From CAZCWX01 sp964502465 (GTDB taxonomy: Bacteria > Desulfobacterota > Binatia > Bin18): a stretch of DNA of 11,913 bases. The stretch is taken from contig CAZCWX010000434.1 of the NCBI GenBank assembly GCA_964502465.1, positions 1-11,913 of the forward strand, read 5' to 3'. How positions within the stretch are numbered: position 1 is the first letter of the stretch; the number at the start of each line of letters is the position of its first letter. The translations under genes and the position numbers were made by a program. Below, piece by piece: positions 1 through 6,401 of this stretch. The notes under the pieces were generated by a model that saw nothing but the letters and a program-made list of their open reading frames with translations, was not told the DNA's origin and did not search any database.

Positions 1-1
1 C

Positions 2-256
2 AGGTTCTTCGGGACCGATGACATCCCTTTCAGTATCACCACCAGCACGGCGCCCGGCGGGGTGTTTCGTTCGTATCAGAGCTTCTCCCAGGCATCTGTC
101 GAGAACAGCGATTCCCGCGTCTGGCTCGGCGCCCACTTCCGCACTGCCTGCAGACACGGCATGAACCAGGGCAAGCAAGTGGCTCATTTCGTCAGGAATC
201 ATTTCCTGCGCCCCCTCCGCAAGCAGCGGCAGGGAGCTAAGGGGAGAATGCCTTGA
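2..256 (+). CDS. Vanadium-dependent haloperoxidase / PAP2-family protein, C-terminal part
   Basis: Partial gene: the frame is open from base 2 and the N-terminus lies outside the window. The visible 84 residues match the end of bacterial vanadium haloperoxidases in the PAP2 acid phosphatase superfamily, which oxidise halides with H2O2. Seen: a GTDDIPF segment at the start, then SYQSFSQA, then the core motif SRVWLGAHFRTACRHG, then GKQVAHFV. In this family the Arg and His of the R-x5-H pattern contact the vanadate (or phosphate), and the His is the axial ligand; both are present. The serine/glycine/histidine motif expected upstream cannot be checked. The protein ends with a basic tail (RKQRQGAKGRMP). 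A phosphatase role is the alternative, but the SFSQA-EN-SR-HFR arrangement favours the haloperoxidase-like group. No neighbour in the window is obviously linked to it. Confidence 0.78.
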   Translation, partial: RFFGTDDIPFSITTSTAPGGVFRSYQSFSQASVENSDSRVWLGAHFRTACRHGMNQGKQVAHFVRNHFLRPLRKQRQGAKGRMP

Positions 257-450
257 ATTCATGGGAGAAGTCGCAGTCTCCTCTTCGTAGTAGGACGGCA
301 TGAGTGTTACGGCCGCTGCTATCTTCCTCTTCGCCAGACAGCAGGAAGGGGTGTTTTCGCGGGTGCGATCTGCAATCTTGGGCAGGGCGAATCTGGTATG
401 CGCCCTGCTCCTCACCACCACCGGGTGAGTACAAGGACATTGGTCACAAC

Positions 451-510
451 TTGTGGTGCCGAACGTCCTCGCCTGCAGTGTGTAGGGCAGGCCAGAGGCC
501 TGCACCACAA
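451..510. repeat. Nested inverted repeats in the gap 257-533
   Basis: The 277-base gap between the haloperoxidase end and the MetE-like stop codon holds no convincing gene. It contains a 9-base inverted repeat (TTGTGGTGC at 451-459 against GCACCACAA at 502-510). Inside it, sharing two bases with its right arm, is a 7-bp hairpin with a 3-base loop (GCAGGCC at 487-493, GGCCTGC at 497-503). The two flanking genes converge here, so the structure could end transcription from one or both sides. Neither strand has a T-run after the stem, so it is not a standard intrinsic terminator. Confidence 0.5.
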
Positions 511-533
511 AATATGAGAACGCCCTTGCAATT

Positions 534-1667
534 CTACCACAACAGTTGCGAGGCCAGGCGTGCGCCTGCGGCCATGGCCTGTAACTTTGCCCAGGTAATT
601 TTCGGATCAACCGTGTCCAAGCCGGCAAACGTCGCAAACCCGCAGTCTGTCCCTGCAATCACGTTCTCTCGCCCCACTACTTGGGCAAACTTGCAGAGAC
701 GCTCCGCTACCAGTTCTGGATGCTCAATGTAGTTGGTCGTCGAATCGAGCACGCCTGGAATCAAGATCTTCTCTGGTGGCAGCGTAAACTCCTGGAACAC
801 TTTCCACTCATGCTCGTGGCGGGGATTGGCCGCCTCAAAAGAAATAGCAGATGGTCGTGCTTTCAACACAATATCGACAATCTCCCGCAACGGCACATCC
901 CGGTGGTGCGGCCCCTCATAGTTTCCCCAGCAGAGGTGGAGCCGCAGCCGGTCTGGTGGAATATCAGCCAGGGCGTGATTCAGGGCTTCGACATGCAGTT
1001 CAGCCTTTTTGCGAAACTCCTCCAGACTGTCATCAGCAAACTGAATATGCCGACCCATCGCCAAGTCTGGGCAGTCTACCTGCAAGAGAAAACCAGCCTG
1101 GTGAATGGCATCATATTCCACCTTCATGGCGTCGGCCAAAGCCGCCAGATAGGCATCATGATTCGGGTAGTAATCATTTTTGAGGAATAGCGAAATCACT
1201 CCGGGAGAAGCCGCGCTCATGAACACTTCCTCCGGTTGCACTCCCTGCAATGCAGCTTTCAGGTTCTCAATATCTGTTTGTAACGCTGCCTTCTCTTTAT
1301 AGGTAATCGGACCAGTACAAGCCGGGCGCTTCATGCCAGCGACACGGAAGACGCTCCGCGCATACACGGGGAATTCCAGGACATCTGCGGCCCGCAGTGG
1401 ACCAGCTTCCCCCCCGAACCCGGTCAGCCGATCTTTGACGTAGGTCGAGTAGCCAATCTTACTCACCTCACCATCGTTCACGATATCGATACCACATTCG
1501 ACCTGCTGGCGGACGACCTCAGCCGTTGCTTCTCGTACTCGCTGCTCAAAAACTGCCTGATCCGTTAGTTCACCCTTATCTCTGGCGTACAGCATCGCCA
1601 CCAAGTCTTCTGGCCGCGGTAAGCTGCCGGTGTGAGTCGTTAGGATGCGTTCTGTGCTGCGTTTCAT
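534..1667 (-). CDS. Cobalamin-independent methionine synthase (MetE C-terminal domain) family methyltransferase
   Basis: A 377-residue zinc thiol-methyltransferase of the core-MetE type. It holds only the catalytic barrel; full MetE is about 750 residues and has an extra N-terminal half. Seen: the N-terminal signature TTHTGSLPRP (10-19), NDGEVSK (64-70), QVDCPDLAM (196-204), HLCWGNYEG (244-252), SFEAANPRHEHEW (276-288) and GTDCGF (339-344). The expected zinc tetrad is complete: His244, Cys246, Glu278, Cys342. The family transfers an alkyl group to a thiol. Members include core methionine synthases and epoxyalkane:coenzyme M transferases, the latter of about this size, so the acceptor (homocysteine, CoM or other) is undetermined. 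Start: ATG at 1667, with AAAGGAGG about 7 bases upstream on the minus strand. It lies downstream of the SDR gene with a 91-base gap and may be co-transcribed with it. Confidence 0.88.
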   Translation of the reverse strand: MKRSTERILTTHTGSLPRPEDLVAMLYARDKGELTDQAVFEQRVREATAEVVRQQVECGIDIVNDGEVSKIGYSTYVKDRLTGFGGEAGPLRAADVLEFPVYARSVFRVAGMKRPACTGPITYKEKAALQTDIENLKAALQGVQPEEVFMSAASPGVISLFLKNDYYPNHDAYLAALADAMKVEYDAIHQAGFLLQVDCPDLAMGRHIQFADDSLEEFRKKAELHVEALNHALADIPPDRLRLHLCWGNYEGPHHRDVPLREIVDIVLKARPSAISFEAANPRHEHEWKVFQEFTLPPEKILIPGVLDSTTNYIEHPELVAERLCKFAQVVGRENVIAGTDCGFATFAGLDTVDPKITWAKLQAMAAGARLASQLLW

Positions 1668-1732
1668 GAGAGATCCCTCCTTTCTTTTGGCTAAGAAAAT
1701 CTCGCATTGGACAAACAGAAGAAAAGCCGACC

Positions 1733-1756
1733 GCTAACTGCTGACAGCTGAAAGCT
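1733..1756. repeat. Single-arm heptad repeat, GCTGANN family
   Basis: Three full units (GCTAACT, GCTGACA, GCTGAAA) and a partial GCT follow each other with a 7-base period, ending three bases before the stop codon of the SDR gene (which is on -). Unlike the other copies in the window I see no matching inverted arm in the remaining 65 bases of this gap. The gap separates the two minus-strand genes. Confidence 0.7.
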
Positions 1757-1758
1757 CC

Positions 1759-2529
1759 TTAAATCAACGAGCGTGATTGACAACCATCCACGTTAATACA
1801 TGCCCCCGATACCCACCGTGCTCGCTCCGATGCCAGGAACACCACCACGTCTGCTACTTCCTCTGGTGTGCCGAAACGACCGAAAGGTAGTTCCGCCTTG
1901 ACGAACGCAGCGATTGCATCAGGATTCTCTTTCTGCCGCCGCTCCCATGAGCCACCAGGAAACAAGATCGATCCCGGTGCGACACTGTTCACGCGAATCC
2001 CCTGCGGTGCCAGCTCACGGGCCATTTCTTTAGAGAGACTGATGAGCGCCGCTTTCGCTGCATTATACGTCATGGGGCCACCCCACTCACGGCCATAGAT
2101 CGAAGCGATGTTAATCACACAGCCACTTTTCTGTTGTTGCATCAGCGGGACGACGAGCCGACAGAGATCAAGCGCCGAAAAGAAATTAAGAGCAAATCCA
2201 CTACGCCAGTCCTCACTGGATACGGATAAATTGCCACCAGGCCGCGACCCACCAACATTGTTGACCATAATATCGATCCGGCCAAAATGCTTCTGTGTCT
2301 CTTCAACCCATCGCCGTGCGTCATTTTCCTGAGTCACGTCTATAGTGAACGTTACGGCTTCCGCACCACGCTCCTGGACCTCTTGCCCTACCCGCGCGAG
2401 AGTGTCCTGACCACGCGCACACACACTGAGACGGCACCCTTCGTCCGCCAACCCAAGGGCAATTGCCCGTCCGATCCCACGGCTTGCACCGCTCACCATC
2501 GCGACTTTCCCTTTGAGTCCGAGGTTCAT
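1759..2529 (-). CDS. SDR family NAD(P)-dependent oxidoreductase
   Basis: A classical short-chain dehydrogenase/reductase of 256 residues, the normal length, catalysing an alcohol/ketone (for example 3-hydroxyacyl/3-oxoacyl) interconversion in the cytoplasm. Seen: nucleotide-binding SGASRGIG (13-20), NNVGG (90-94), active-site Asn115, Ser143, and YNAAK giving Tyr155 and Lys159, so the catalytic tetrad is intact. RVNSVAPG (179-186) and a C-terminal VSGACINVDGG-like segment (240-249) are also typical. Arg39 after the second beta strand (CARG) hints at NADP(H) over NAD(H), which is weak inference. Start: ATG at 2529, preceded by CGGAGG 5 bases away. It is divergent from crotonase 1 and upstream of the MetE-like gene on the same strand. 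FabG-like reductase is the main alternative; the substrate cannot be assigned. Confidence 0.92.
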   Translation of the reverse strand: MNLGLKGKVAMVSGASRGIGRAIALGLADEGCRLSVCARGQDTLARVGQEVQERGAEAVTFTIDVTQENDARRWVEETQKHFGRIDIMVNNVGGSRPGGNLSVSSEDWRSGFALNFFSALDLCRLVVPLMQQQKSGCVINIASIYGREWGGPMTYNAAKAALISLSKEMARELAPQGIRVNSVAPGSILFPGGSWERRQKENPDAIAAFVKAELPFGRFGTPEEVADVVVFLASERARWVSGACINVDGCQSRSLI

Positions 2530-2543
2530 ATTTTCCTCCGTTA

Positions 2544-2689
2544 CCAGCGCTCAGCTTTCAGCGTTCAGCAGTCAGCCAAACCAGCAGGCTACAGGCTAAA
2601 GGCCACAGGCTTTAGAGAAAGATCCTTGAGCCTCATGCTTGTAGCCTCAAGCCTATTCCCGTTTTGCTGATAGCTGACAGCTAATAGCG
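2544..2689. repeat. Large imperfect palindrome built from two families of 7-bp repeats
   Basis: Four blocks with a strict 7-base period follow each other: TCAGCNN-type units (2544-2577, five units), AGGCTNN-type units (2586-2613, four units), NNAGCCT units (2627-2654, four units) and GCTGANN units (2666-2686, three units plus a partial). The outer blocks are reverse complements of each other and so are the inner ones. The stretch can therefore fold into one long imperfect hairpin with its loop near 2614-2626. It occupies most of the divergent gap between the SDR and crotonase 1. The 7-base period breaks every reading frame, so it is non-coding. Confidence 0.8.
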
Positions 2690-2703
2690 AAAAACTACAC
2701 ACC

Positions 2704-2732
2704 TTGCCAGAGTCATAGCTCTCCGGTTAGAT
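2704..2732 (+). promoter_or_regulatory. Candidate sigma70-type promoter for crotonase 1
   Basis: TTGCCA (2704-2709) and TTAGAT (2727-2732) are separated by exactly 17 bases and lie 28 bases before the start codon of the crotonase gene, just outside the palindrome. Each hexamer has mismatches to consensus and the host sigma factor is unknown, so this is only a plausible site. Confidence 0.35.
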
Positions 2733-2760
2733 TAGGCAGCTCTGGGCAAAGGAGGCAACC

Positions 2761-3483
2761 ATGCCAGACCACTTCGTGTTGGAAAAAGATGGGCGGATCG
2801 CGACATTGACATTTAACCGACCGGAGAAGCGGAACCCGCTCAATGAGGAGATCGCTCTGGAGTTAGAAAGCCTGCTGCATCAGGTGCGAGACGATAAGGA
2901 GGTGCGCGTCTTCATCTTCACTGGCACAGGCAACACCTTCTCTGCCGGGGCCGACTTGTCTCAAGTGAAAGGAGTGACCGATCCGCAGGAGCGTCAGCGG
3001 ATCTTTGCCCCGTTAGGAAAACGACGCGCCCGGCTGATCGGACGCGTGTTGCATACCCTGGTGCATTTGGAGCAAGTGACCATTGCGGCGATCAACGGGT
3101 ATGCCATCGGCGGAGGGTGGGCCCTGGTGTTAGGGTGTGACTTCCGCATCGCCGTGGAAGGAGCGGAGTTTTGGTTCCCCGAAGTGGACTTAGGCGTTCC
3201 CTTAAGTCCCCCTTCTACCGCGCTGCTCGCCGCGCATGTTGGTCCATCGCTCGCCAAAGAGATTATCATCACCTGCCGTCACTTTAAGGCTGAAGAATTA
3301 CTGCCACTCGGCTTAGTCAATCAAGTAGTCAAAAAAGAAGCCCTGTATCCGACGGTTCGCGAGCTGGCGCAGAGTCTGGCCAATAAGAACCCCAACGCGG
3401 TCATGGTATCCAAAGCCACGGTCAATGCTCTGGCTTTGAGCCAAGCGGTCATCAGGCCGGATTTGTTGTTGACAAGGGAGTGA
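2761..3483 (+). CDS. Enoyl-CoA hydratase/isomerase (crotonase) family protein 1, probably C-terminally damaged
   Basis: A 240-residue crotonase-fold protein acting on acyl-CoA thioesters. Seen: NRPEKRNPLN (19-28), oxyanion-hole segment SAGADL (61-66), and INGYAIGGGWALVLGCD (111-127) with the second oxyanion glycine. Of the two catalytic glutamates of rat enoyl-CoA hydratase, the Glu144 position is Ala121 while the Glu164 position is kept as Glu141. This pattern is more like enoyl-CoA isomerases than hydratases. The protein stops about 28 residues before crotonase 2 does and so lacks the terminal helix (DxxEGxxAxLEKRxPxF). Another frame just past the expected point encodes HQAGFVVDKGVKITAKEQM, which reads like the lost continuation, so a one-base frameshift near 3446 is likely (see findings). 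Start: ATG at 2761, with AAAGGAGG 6 bases upstream. Confidence 0.85.
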   Translation: MPDHFVLEKDGRIATLTFNRPEKRNPLNEEIALELESLLHQVRDDKEVRVFIFTGTGNTFSAGADLSQVKGVTDPQERQRIFAPLGKRRARLIGRVLHTLVHLEQVTIAAINGYAIGGGWALVLGCDFRIAVEGAEFWFPEVDLGVPLSPPSTALLAAHVGPSLAKEIIITCRHFKAEELLPLGLVNQVVKKEALYPTVRELAQSLANKNPNAVMVSKATVNALALSQAVIRPDLLLTRE

Positions 3484-3540
3484 AGATCACAGCGAAAGAG
3501 CAAATGAGAGGCATCAATTCTGCCGTGTGCCCCCTCACCC

Positions 3541-3613
3541 TGTCTCCTTCGACGGAGTTTATCCTGAGCATAGTCGAAGGGCTCAGGACAGGCCTCTCCC
3601 ACAAGGGGAGAGG
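3541..3613. repeat. Dispersed palindromic repeat with interleaved arms
   Basis: Two inverted repeats are interleaved: CCTTCGAC (3546-3553) with GTCGAAGG (3573-3580), and TCCTGAGC (3562-3569) with GCTCAGGA (3581-3588). The order A-B-A'-B' means they can form a pseudoknot or two alternative hairpins, not both simple stems at once. A separate 8-bp hairpin follows directly (CCTCTCCC at 3593-3600, GGGAGAGG at 3606-3613). Elements with the TTCGAC/TCCTGAG/GTCGAA words are common dispersed repeats in several environmental lineages (recollection). It lies just after the truncated end of crotonase 1. Confidence 0.7.
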
Positions 3614-3673
3614 GGACCCGGACTCGAAAGGCCTGATAGAAACTGCGAATTACGATCTGAATAGGAACATCTA

Positions 3674-4996
3674 ATGAACTGGCAAGAAGAATACCAAAAG
3701 CGTCTGACCAATGCGGATACGGCAGTACAAGTTGTCAAATCCGGCGACCGCGTGGCAATTCCGGTATATTCCAACCCTTCCTTGATCGCCGGCGCCCTGG
3801 CCAACCGGCTCAACGCACTCACAGGCGTCACCATCCTGCTGGGGGCGGCAGCCACTGACTTGCCGTGGTATCACCCTGAGGCTGCTCAAGCCTTCATGAT
3901 TGAGCCCTGGTATACCAGCCCCTATCTGCCAAAACCGATCCGCCAGATGGTGACCGAGAAACGGAGCGATCATCGGGTCTGTCCGAGTGCGCTGCTCTAC
4001 AAAACGTTGCACGAAGGACGCGCCGCTCCCCCGGATGTCGCTCTCCTCGATGTCTCCCCGCCTGACCACAATGGGTTTGTCAGTCTCGGTGCTGGCGTAT
4101 GGGACAAAAAAGAGTTGATCAAGTACTCACGAACAGTGATTGCTGAGGTCAATCTTTCCTTCATCCGCACTGGCGGGGATAATTTCGTCCATCTCAGTGA
4201 GATCGATGCCTTCGTCGAAGTCCTCAATGCGGAAGAGTTCCGTCCCCCCTTCCCTGCTCTGGAGTTGAGCGAACAGGTCAAGAAAATTGCTGCTCACGTC
4301 GCTCCGCTGATCCGTGATGGTAACACCATCGAGGTCGGTGCTGGCAGCACCAGTGAAGCGATCGTGCAGGCTGGGATATTTGCCGGTCGTAACGATTTAG
4401 GCTGGCACACCGAACGTATTCCGCGTGGCGGTGTCGAGTTAGTACGGCAAGGGATCTTCACCGGCAATCGGAAAACACTCCATCCCGGCAAAGCCGTGGC
4501 AACCGCCGTTGCGTTCAGCCGAGAGGAGCGAGACTTTGTTCACCACAACCCACACTTCGAGTTGTATGGCGTGGCCTACGTCAACCACCTGCGTACGATC
4601 GCTGCTCACGACAACATGGTCGCGATTAATAACGCCTTGCGGGTGGATTTGACTGGTCAGGTTGTCGCAGACTCGTTTGGTCCGCAGATGTTTACCGGGA
4701 CCGGAGGTCTCCCAGAGTATGCCATTGCCTCGGTGTACTCAAAAGGCGGCCGTTCAATTATTGTCCTGCCTTCAACCACATCGGACGGTAAGATTTCACG
4801 TATAGTCCCGCTTATCGAGGAAGGGAGTTTTATCACCTCGCCGCGTCAGTTTACCGATTACGTCGTCACCGAGTATGGGGTCGCCCAACTCTTTGGCAAG
4901 ACCCAACGGCGCCGTGCCGAAGAGCTGATCACCATCGCTCACCCAGCTTTTCGACCGGAGTTAGAGAAAGCGGCAAAGCGGGTGTTTTGGCCATGA
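3674..4996 (+). CDS. Acetyl-CoA hydrolase/transferase family CoA-transferase (4-hydroxybutyrate CoA-transferase type)
   Basis: A 440-residue class I CoA-transferase of the Cat1/AbfT family, which normally has this length. It moves CoA from a donor such as acetyl-CoA to a carboxylic acid through a glutamyl-CoA intermediate. Seen: DVALLDVSPPDHNGFVSLG (121-139), a glycine-rich loop VGAGSTSEAIV (221-231), WHTE (244-247) whose Glu247 is the best candidate nucleophile, NNALRVDLTGQV (319-330), TGTGGLPEYA (341-350) and the C-terminal VTEYGVAQL plus IAHPAFRPEL. The motif at 341-350 departs from the usual GTGGQxDF: Leu replaces Gln and Glu replaces Asp, suggesting an unusual substrate. The start is supported by a modest AGGA about 10 bases upstream. 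The ATG overlaps a TAA of the shifted frame that would extend crotonase 1 (TAATG). Likely role: CoA activation of the pathway acid. Confidence 0.86.
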   Translation: MNWQEEYQKRLTNADTAVQVVKSGDRVAIPVYSNPSLIAGALANRLNALTGVTILLGAAATDLPWYHPEAAQAFMIEPWYTSPYLPKPIRQMVTEKRSDHRVCPSALLYKTLHEGRAAPPDVALLDVSPPDHNGFVSLGAGVWDKKELIKYSRTVIAEVNLSFIRTGGDNFVHLSEIDAFVEVLNAEEFRPPFPALELSEQVKKIAAHVAPLIRDGNTIEVGAGSTSEAIVQAGIFAGRNDLGWHTERIPRGGVELVRQGIFTGNRKTLHPGKAVATAVAFSREERDFVHHNPHFELYGVAYVNHLRTIAAHDNMVAINNALRVDLTGQVVADSFGPQMFTGTGGLPEYAIASVYSKGGRSIIVLPSTTSDGKISRIVPLIEEGSFITSPRQFTDYVVTEYGVAQLFGKTQRRRAEELITIAHPAFRPELEKAAKRVFWP

Positions 4997-4999
4997 AAG

Positions 5000-5077
5000 A
5001 GCTATCAGCAATGAGCGATCAGTTTTCGGTAAAAAATCCGTCATGCCTTATTAATGGCTGACCACTGACTGTTCACC
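5000..5077. repeat. Heptad inverted repeat between CoA-transferase and acyl-CoA dehydrogenase
   Basis: Left arm 5000-5027 (AGCTATC, AGCAATG, AGCGATC, AGTTTTC) and right arm 5057-5077 (GCTGACC, ACTGACT, GTTCACC) both keep a 7-base period and are rough reverse complements. The spacer of about 29 bases is AT-rich. The left arm starts four bases after the CoA-transferase stop. The right arm ends some 8 bases before the AAAGGAG ribosome binding site of the next gene. Confidence 0.65.
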
Positions 5078-5097
5078 TACTAAAAGGAGCACAACCC

Positions 5098-6252
5098 ATG
5101 CCCAGCAAAGAACAATGCCCGGAGATTCGCGCGGAAATTCGCAAATTCTGTCACAAGTATGGCGACGAGTATTGGCGCAAGCTTGATCGTGAACATACCT
5201 ATCCTGAACAATTTGTGCAGGAACTGACCGAGGCTGGCTGGCTCGCCGCTCTCATTCCAGAACAATACGGAGGGTCGGGCCTGTCGATGAAAGAAGCCAG
5301 TGTCATCCTGGAAGAGATCAACCGTTCAGGCGGCAACTCAGCCGCCTGTCATGCACAGATGTATATTATGGGGGCACTGCTGCGTCACGGCAAGGAAGAG
5401 CAAAAGCAACGGTATCTCCCCCAAATTGCCAAGGGTGAGCTCCGTCTACAGGCATTTGGGGTCACTGAACCCGACGCTGGTTCCGACACCACACACATTC
5501 GCACTTTCGCCCGGAAAGAAGGTGACTGCTATGTCGTCAACGGCGGCAAAATCTTCACCTCGCGCGTGCAGCATTCTGATATGATGCTCCTTCTTGCCCG
5601 CACCACACCTTACGAACAGTGCGAAAAGAAAACCCTGGGTATGAGCATCTTTCTCGTAGACTTGCGCACTGCCGGGGATGCGCTTGAAGTACGGCCGATC
5701 GATGCCATGATCAACCATGAGACCAACCAACTCTTCTTCCGCGATTTGAAAGTACCCACGGAGAATCTCATTGGCGAAGAAGGCAAAGGGTTTTACTACA
5801 TCCTTGATGGGTTGAACGCCGAGCGCATCCTGGTGGCGTCAGAGTCAATTGGCGACGCCCGCTGGTTTATCGCCCGAGCAGTCAGGTACGGAAAAGAACG
5901 CGTCATCTTTGGCCGGCCGATTGCCCAAAATCAAGGGATCCAATTCCCTATCGCTCAAGCCTACGCGCAAACAGAAGCTGCAGACCTCATGCGATTTCGT
6001 GCCGCCGAGATCTTTGAGGCGGGCGAGCCTTGCGGGCCCGAGGCGAACATGGCCAAGCTGCTCGCCTCACAGTCAGCGTGGGCCGCAGCCAACGCAACGA
6101 TTGATACCTACGGTGGCTACGGCTTCGCCGCTGAGTATGATGTGGAACGCAAATTCCGTGAATGCCGGCTGTTCTCTATTGCGCCAATTTCCAACAACAT
6201 GGTGCTGAACTATGTCGCTGAACATGTGTTGGGAATGCCAAGAAGCTATTAG
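5098..6252 (+). CDS. Acyl-CoA dehydrogenase family protein
   Basis: A 384-residue FAD-dependent acyl-CoA dehydrogenase of normal length, introducing an alpha-beta double bond into an acyl-CoA with electrons passed to ETF. Seen: IPEQYGGSGLS (53-63), FGVTEPDAGSD (120-130), NGGKIFTS (148-155), FGRPIAQNQ (271-279) and GGYGF (339-343). The usual C-terminal catalytic Glu of medium/short-chain enzymes (in YEGT) is absent: the segment reads FSIAPISNNM (359-368). Glu242 in LNAERIL falls where isovaleryl-CoA and long-chain dehydrogenases keep their catalytic base, so it probably takes the role. Isovaleryl-like branched substrates are possible but not proven. Start: ATG at 5098, with AAAGGAG 8 bases upstream. 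The terminal PRSY is followed immediately by a heptad repeat. Confidence 0.92.
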   Translation: MPSKEQCPEIRAEIRKFCHKYGDEYWRKLDREHTYPEQFVQELTEAGWLAALIPEQYGGSGLSMKEASVILEEINRSGGNSAACHAQMYIMGALLRHGKEEQKQRYLPQIAKGELRLQAFGVTEPDAGSDTTHIRTFARKEGDCYVVNGGKIFTSRVQHSDMMLLLARTTPYEQCEKKTLGMSIFLVDLRTAGDALEVRPIDAMINHETNQLFFRDLKVPTENLIGEEGKGFYYILDGLNAERILVASESIGDARWFIARAVRYGKERVIFGRPIAQNQGIQFPIAQAYAQTEAADLMRFRAAEIFEAGEPCGPEANMAKLLASQSAWAAANATIDTYGGYGFAAEYDVERKFRECRLFSIAPISNNMVLNYVAEHVLGMPRSY

Positions 6253-6390
6253 CTCTCAACTATTAGCTCTCAGCAAAAGAGAAAAACATTATGGATCAGC
6301 CCAGGGTATTACGAGTCATTCAGAGCGAAGCGAAGAGCCCCATCTCTTCCTTTCTCCCAGCTGACCGCTGATTGCTGATGGCTGACCGCT
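6251..6390. repeat. Heptad inverted repeat between acyl-CoA dehydrogenase and LLM protein 1
   Basis: Left arm 6251-6274 (AGCTCTC, AACTATT, AGCTCTC, AGC) begins inside the stop codon of the acyl-CoA dehydrogenase. The preceding AGCTATT in the last codons also fits the period. Right arm 6360-6390 is a very regular run: GCTGACC, GCTGATT, GCTGATG, GCTGACC, GCT. It joins directly onto AAGGAGGG, the ribosome binding site of the next gene. The arms are separated by about 85 bases in which I see no gene. Confidence 0.7.
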
Positions 6391-6401
6391 AAGGAGGGAG
6401 A

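Noticed and set aside
304..732. 142-codon open frame on + over the gap and the end of the MetE-like gene
   Set aside because: No recognisable motif, no ribosome binding site, low-complexity composition, and half of it lies antisense to the well-supported MetE-like gene.
3480..3674. 64-codon open frame on + after crotonase 1
   Set aside because: Most of it is the translation of a dispersed palindromic repeat. The first residues look like the lost end of crotonase 1, not a separate gene.
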